Assembly: GCA_900769325.1 (NCBI GenBank)
Contig: CAAGGF010000090.1
Coordinates: 1-6,816, forward strand
DNA: 6,816 bases
Direction of reading: 5' to 3'
Source: Spirochaetia bacterium
GTDB lineage: Bacteria; Spirochaetota; Spirochaetia; Treponematales; Treponemataceae
Shown here: positions 3,818-6,816 of the stretch, one piece after another
How the letters are laid out: each line of letters opens with the position of its first letter
Numbering within the stretch: the first letter of the stretch is position 1
Position numbers and translations under genes: made by a program
Notes under the pieces: generated by a model
Seen by the model: only the letters and a program-made list of their open reading frames with translations
What the model was told of the DNA's origin: nothing
Databases searched by the model: none

Positions 3818-6022
3818 ATGAAAACATTATCTGATTTGGCTAAAGAATTAAACCGTCAGTCTTGGGCAGTTGTCAAAATGTTAAAAAACCGTGGATTTCT
3901 CAAAAAAAACGGAGAACCTAAGAAAAGAACTTTAGATGCTGGTCTTATGACTAAACGAGGTCTTTTAACAAATTCTGGTTGGAATGCTTTTGTTAAAGAA
4001 TTAGGTGTACGAGGCTACAAATCAGTTCAATCAGTTTTATCAGAACTTTATATTCTAAATGATTCTCAGTCTCCACTTTGTTCCTTAAAATTTCGTTATG
4101 GAAATATGTCAATTGATGCGTTTTCTGCAGAAAAAATAGTTTTAGATGCAAATTCAAAATATCTTCGTAATGCAGATGAAGAAAATAAGATTTTTGATTT
4201 GCTTTCGACTTTAGACTTTGTTCGTGTTGATAACAAATTTCAATATCAAGGAAAAGAATCTTTTTTGTCAGTTGCAGAAAAATTAATTGAAAATGAAATA
4301 AAAATCTTCGATAAGAAAAAAAATCAAATAAAATCTTCAAAATCAATTTCTGTTTCGATTTCTTATGGAGTTGATTTATTTGATATTGAATTGGAACATA
4401 AAGGAACGAAATTAGTATCAGATATATACAAAAATATTAATTTAAAAAGTAATTTTTTTGAATTCAACGGTGAAAAATACCTTATTCCAGAAACTCTGCA
4501 AGAACATAAGGATTCAATCAAAGTTAAAGACGGAAATCTTGTAATTGAGAAGGATGATTTCTTATCAGCTTTGGAACTTAGTTCTGAATTACAAAAAAGT
4601 GATATTGCGAATTTTGAGAATATCTTTAAAAACGATTCAAACATCACATTTACAGATGAACAAGCTCATATTCTTCGTCCGTATCAAATTGATGGTGTGA
4701 ATTTTCTCGAACGCTTAAAAGTAAATGGTTTTGGGGCGTTACTTGCTGATGATATGGGTCTTGGAAAAACACTTCAAGCCATTACATTTTTATCTCAAAC
4801 ACAAAGAAAAACTAGTGCTTTTGCAGTTGTACCCAAATCTCTTCTTGAAAATTGGAAAAATGAGATTTCAAAATTTGCTCCAAATCTAAAAGTTCTCACT
4901 TATCATGGTCAAAATCGAAAAGAAAATACTAATTTTAAAAATTACGATATAATTCTTTCAACTTATGCAACAACAATGCTTGATATAGATTTTCTTTCAA
5001 AAAAGAAATTTTCTGTCGTAATTTTTGATGAAGTTCAAACGATAAAAAATTACAAATCAAAAATGTATGAAGCAGTTTACAAACTTAAAGCTGATTTCAA
5101 AATGGCACTTTCTGGAACCCCTTTTGAAAATAATGTTTTGGAATTGTGGTCTGTGATGCGTCTTTTAAATCCAAAGATTTTTGCGAAACGAACATTTTTT
5201 ACAAAATCTGTAGAAGAGGAACAATTTGAGAGAATCAAAAAGGCGATAGCACCATTTATGCTTTTGCGAAAAAAGAAAGATGTTCTTGACGATTTGCCTG
5301 AAAAAACAGAAGAAATTCTTTATTGTTCAATGGATGATAAAATGGCTTCAACATATTCAGCACTTCATTCAAAAATTATTGATGAAATTTCTGGAGCTTC
5401 TGGGCATTCTGCATTTATGACAAGTTCACTTATTCTTGAAAGTCTTTTGAAACTTAGGCAATTTTGTTGTCATCCTTCTTTGCTTCCAAAAGGAATGTTG
5501 CCAAATAGTCTTGATTCTAGTGCAAAATTTGATGTTCTTAAAATTAAAGTCCGTTCATTAGTCGAACAAAAAGAAAAAGTCATAATTTTTTCACAATTTA
5601 CTTCAATGCTGTCAATTATAAAAGACTGGCTTTTGGAGGAAAAAATCAAAATTTTCTATTTAGATGGTTCAACTGCTAATCGTCAGGATTTAGTAGATGA
5701 ATTTGAAAAATCAGAAGAAGGCGTTTTCTTAATTAGTCTAAAAGCGGGAGGTGTAGGTCTGAATCTTGTAAGTTGTCATTATATGTTTATTTACGATCCG
5801 TGGTGGAATCCTGCAAGTGAAGAACAGGCAGCAGATAGAATTTATAGAATTGGACAAAAAAATAATGTTTTTATTTATAGAATGATTACAAAAAATACTA
5901 TTGAAGAAAAAGTACATGAATTACAATTAAAAAAGAAAGAATTATCAAATGCAGTTTTTCAAAATTTAAATGCTGAAAAATTTTCTATTTCTGAGTTTAT
6001 TGAACTTTTACAAGAAAACTAA
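3818..6022 (+). CDS. SNF2-family helicase-like ATPase/translocase with HTH-like N-terminus
   Basis: This 734-residue protein carries all SNF2 motifs. LRPYQ at 286-290 begins the first RecA-like lobe, DDMGLGKT at 311-318 is Walker A, DEVQ at 404-407 is motif II and SGTP at 432-435 is motif III. The second lobe has IIFSQFT at 589-595, SLKAGGVGLNL at 640-650 (motif V) and QAADRIYRIGQ at 670-680 (motif VI). Proteins of this class use ATP to translocate on double-stranded DNA or remodel protein-DNA complexes rather than unwind strands. Residues 1-65 or so (LSDLAKELNRQSWAVVKMLK onward) resemble a winged-helix or antirepressor-like DNA-binding module. Residues 65-280 are not recognised; the Cys-rich SWIM zinc motif common in bacterial SNF2 proteins is not apparent. 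GGAGA at 3808-3812 sits 5 nt before the ATG. A terminator separates the gene from the RiPP operon, so it may be expressed independently. It could be a housekeeping transcription-recycling factor or part of a defence island; the window does not decide. Confidence 0.9.
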   Translation: MKTLSDLAKELNRQSWAVVKMLKNRGFLKKNGEPKKRTLDAGLMTKRGLLTNSGWNAFVKELGVRGYKSVQSVLSELYILNDSQSPLCSLKFRYGNMSIDAFSAEKIVLDANSKYLRNADEENKIFDLLSTLDFVRVDNKFQYQGKESFLSVAEKLIENEIKIFDKKKNQIKSSKSISVSISYGVDLFDIELEHKGTKLVSDIYKNINLKSNFFEFNGEKYLIPETLQEHKDSIKVKDGNLVIEKDDFLSALELSSELQKSDIANFENIFKNDSNITFTDEQAHILRPYQIDGVNFLERLKVNGFGALLADDMGLGKTLQAITFLSQTQRKTSAFAVVPKSLLENWKNEISKFAPNLKVLTYHGQNRKENTNFKNYDIILSTYATTMLDIDFLSKKKFSVVIFDEVQTIKNYKSKMYEAVYKLKADFKMALSGTPFENNVLELWSVMRLLNPKIFAKRTFFTKSVEEEQFERIKKAIAPFMLLRKKKDVLDDLPEKTEEILYCSMDDKMASTYSALHSKIIDEISGASGHSAFMTSSLILESLLKLRQFCCHPSLLPKGMLPNSLDSSAKFDVLKIKVRSLVEQKEKVIIFSQFTSMLSIIKDWLLEEKIKIFYLDGSTANRQDLVDEFEKSEEGVFLISLKAGGVGLNLVSCHYMFIYDPWWNPASEEQAADRIYRIGQKNNVFIYRMITKNTIEEKVHELQLKKKELSNAVFQNLNAEKFSISEFIELLQEN

Positions 6023-6042
6023 TATTGAATAAGTTATAATGG

Positions 6043-6070
6043 CAATAAATTGGATTTTTTCAATTTATTG
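6043..6070 (+). terminator. AT-rich stem-loop after the SNF2 gene, possible terminator
   Basis: CAATAAATTG (6043-6052) and CAATTTATTG (6061-6070) form a perfect 10-bp stem with an 8-nt loop, starting 21 nt after the stop codon. The stem is weak in GC and is followed only by TATTTCTG, so termination at this point is uncertain. Confidence 0.4.
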
Positions 6071-6093
6071 TATTTCTGTGAATTGTATTTTGA

Positions 6094-6134
6094 CTTTCAA
6101 TATCCATGTTTCAAAGAAACACGGATATTGAAAG
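6094..6134. repeat. Long hairpin between convergent genes (possible bidirectional terminator or palindromic repeat)
   Basis: CTTTCAATATCC then TGTTTC pair with GAAACA then GGATATTGAAAG, making a 19-position stem with a single A/C mismatch and an AAA loop. It sits between the convergent SNF2 (+) and DUF2059 (-) genes. Neither side has a clear T-run. It may stop transcription from both sides, or be a copy of an interspersed palindromic element. Confidence 0.6.
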
Positions 6135-6269
6135 AATCCTTGTATGTTTTATACAAAAGAATGGATTACTGAAATCTTCAATAAATTTAAAACTTTGGTA
6201 ATATAAACTAACAATAGTCATTAACTTACGAACAATTAGCTAGGGGGGAATAAAAGAAACCCTTAATTA
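6135..6269. other. Intergenic DNA with no recognised gene
   Basis: The only structures seen are a small hairpin (TTGTAT 6140-6145, loop GTTTT, ATACAA 6151-6156) and a G6 run at 6243-6248 that looks like a ribosome-binding site but has no reading frame after it on the + strand. No terminator with a T-run was found directly downstream of the minus-strand gene. Confidence 0.4.
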
Positions 6270-6707
6270 TTACTGCAAATAACCATCTTTCTGAAGGTCT
6301 TCAAGAATTTCCTGAGCAACAGAAATACCCCATTTCTGACCAACCTCCATTGAATCCTGAAGGATTAATGGCTGATTTTTTACCAACTTTTTGCCTACAG
6401 AAGATTCGTAGAAAGCAATAAGCTCTTTAATTTCGTTTTCTGTAAAATATTTGTCATAGATTGGAACAAGTTCTGCAATCAACTTAAATCCAGAATTCTT
6501 CATCTTTTCAGCAGCTTTATTCCAATACTCCTCTGGAACAGAAGGTACCATCTGTTTATATTGAGGAATCATTGAATTTATAATCTGATCAACTATAGAA
6601 TTAGATTCTGAAACCTGCAGTAATTTTTTAATATCAGCCTTCTTATCTGCAAAAGCTGAAACACCAAAAACAAATGCAACAAACAAAAAGCATAGATTTT
6701 TTTTCAT
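6270..6707 (-). CDS. Secreted DUF2059-like protein
   Basis: This is a 145-residue protein with a clear Sec signal peptide: a KKN start, a hydrophobic stretch LCFLFVAFVFGVSAF, and a signal peptidase I site AFA/D after residue 20. It is therefore probably periplasmic or exported. The mature part matches the DUF2059 pattern: an N-terminal IKKLLQVS, a central helix pair, YDKYFTENEIKELIAFYESSVGKKL near the middle, and PLILQDSMEVGQKWG towards the end. The function of the family is unknown. The start at 6707 is chosen because GGGAG (complement of 6715-6719) lies 7 nt upstream and it leads directly into the signal peptide; an ATG at 6743 would add twelve residues before it. The preceding frame on the same strand ends 45 bp upstream, which suggests an operon. 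The gene is convergent with the SNF2 gene and looks like ordinary chromosomal content. Confidence 0.85.
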   Translation of the reverse strand: MKKNLCFLFVAFVFGVSAFADKKADIKKLLQVSESNSIVDQIINSMIPQYKQMVPSVPEEYWNKAAEKMKNSGFKLIAELVPIYDKYFTENEIKELIAFYESSVGKKLVKNQPLILQDSMEVGQKWGISVAQEILEDLQKDGYLQ

Positions 6708-6752
6708 TAACGAACTCCCATAAAAAGTCAACGAACAAGTCAACTTTCTACG

Positions 6753-6816
6753 CTATTTATTTATGGCAGCCAGAACCTGTTCTGAAAGATTCATAGGTTT
6801 GTATTTTCCCTGCATC
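6753..6816 (-). CDS. Probable 3' end of an upstream gene (partial)
   Basis: On the minus strand one frame reads QGKYKPMNLSEQVLAAINK and stops at TAG (complement of 6753-6755), 45 bp before the DUF2059 gene. The composition looks like a real soluble protein C-terminus, and the spacing fits a shared operon. A second frame in this stretch is also open, so the assignment rests on residue composition alone. The protein is not recognised. Confidence 0.45.
   Translation of the reverse strand, partial: MQGKYKPMNLSEQVLAAINK

Noticed and set aside
3993..4346. Minus-strand 117-residue frame inside the SNF2 gene
   Set aside because: It is a low-complexity Phe/Leu-rich shadow of the AT-rich coding strand.
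6243..6248. G6 run as a second phase-variable promoter or ribosome-binding site
   Set aside because: No -35/-10 pair surrounds it and no + strand reading frame follows.
6708..6743. ATG at 6743 as start of the DUF2059 protein
   Set aside because: It would put twelve residues before an obvious signal peptide; the ATG at 6707 has GGGAG at 7 nt.

Overview
The window is AT-rich with short intergenic regions. It looks like a chromosomal accessory stretch from a low-GC, Gram-negative-type bacterium. A Treponema-like spirochaete is my best guess, from three things: the codon use, a Sec-signal DUF2059-type protein, and a poly-G tract inside a promoter, an arrangement known from Treponema tpr genes. 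The taxon is an inference; nothing here proves it.

Layout. (1) 1-150: AT-rich regulatory DNA with two pairs of direct repeats and a possible extended -10 promoter. (2) 151-1506 (+): an intact AAA ATPase of the AAA_14/DUF4143 type with a nuclease-like C-terminal region. (3) 1507-1640: a pair of inverted REP-like stem-loops whose stems differ by compensated base changes, plus a partial third copy. (4) 1641-1997 (+): a decayed C-terminal remnant of a different DUF4143-type ATPase, interrupted by one nonsense codon. (5) 1998-2221: a near-consensus sigma70 promoter whose 18-bp spacer contains a G9 homopolymer, followed by a leader of about 60 nt. (6) 2222-2512 (+): a 96-residue precursor peptide with 14 cysteines in an unbroken C-x-x-x register. 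(7) 2539-2575: a perfect 12-bp stem-loop between precursor and enzyme. (8) 2605-3747 (+): a radical SAM/SPASM-type peptide maturase, followed by two tandem stem-loops, the second a rho-independent terminator. (9) 3818-6022 (+): a SNF2-family helicase/translocase with an HTH-like N-terminus. (10) 6023-6269: a convergent intergenic region with strong hairpins. (11) 6270-6707 (-): a secreted DUF2059-like protein, with the 3' end of a probable upstream co-directional gene at 6753-6816.

The most interesting unit is 2124-3800, a compact RiPP (ribosomally made, post-translationally modified peptide) locus: one CXXX-repeat precursor, one radical SAM maturase, an intercistronic hairpin that could set the precursor:enzyme ratio, and a promoter whose spacer length could vary by slipped-strand mispairing. 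I infer that the maturase modifies the cysteines of the repeat core, most likely as thioether crosslinks as in sactipeptides or ranthipeptides. No transporter, protease or second maturase is visible in the window. The SNF2 gene follows in the same direction behind a terminator and may be independently expressed; a functional link to the RiPP is only a possibility.
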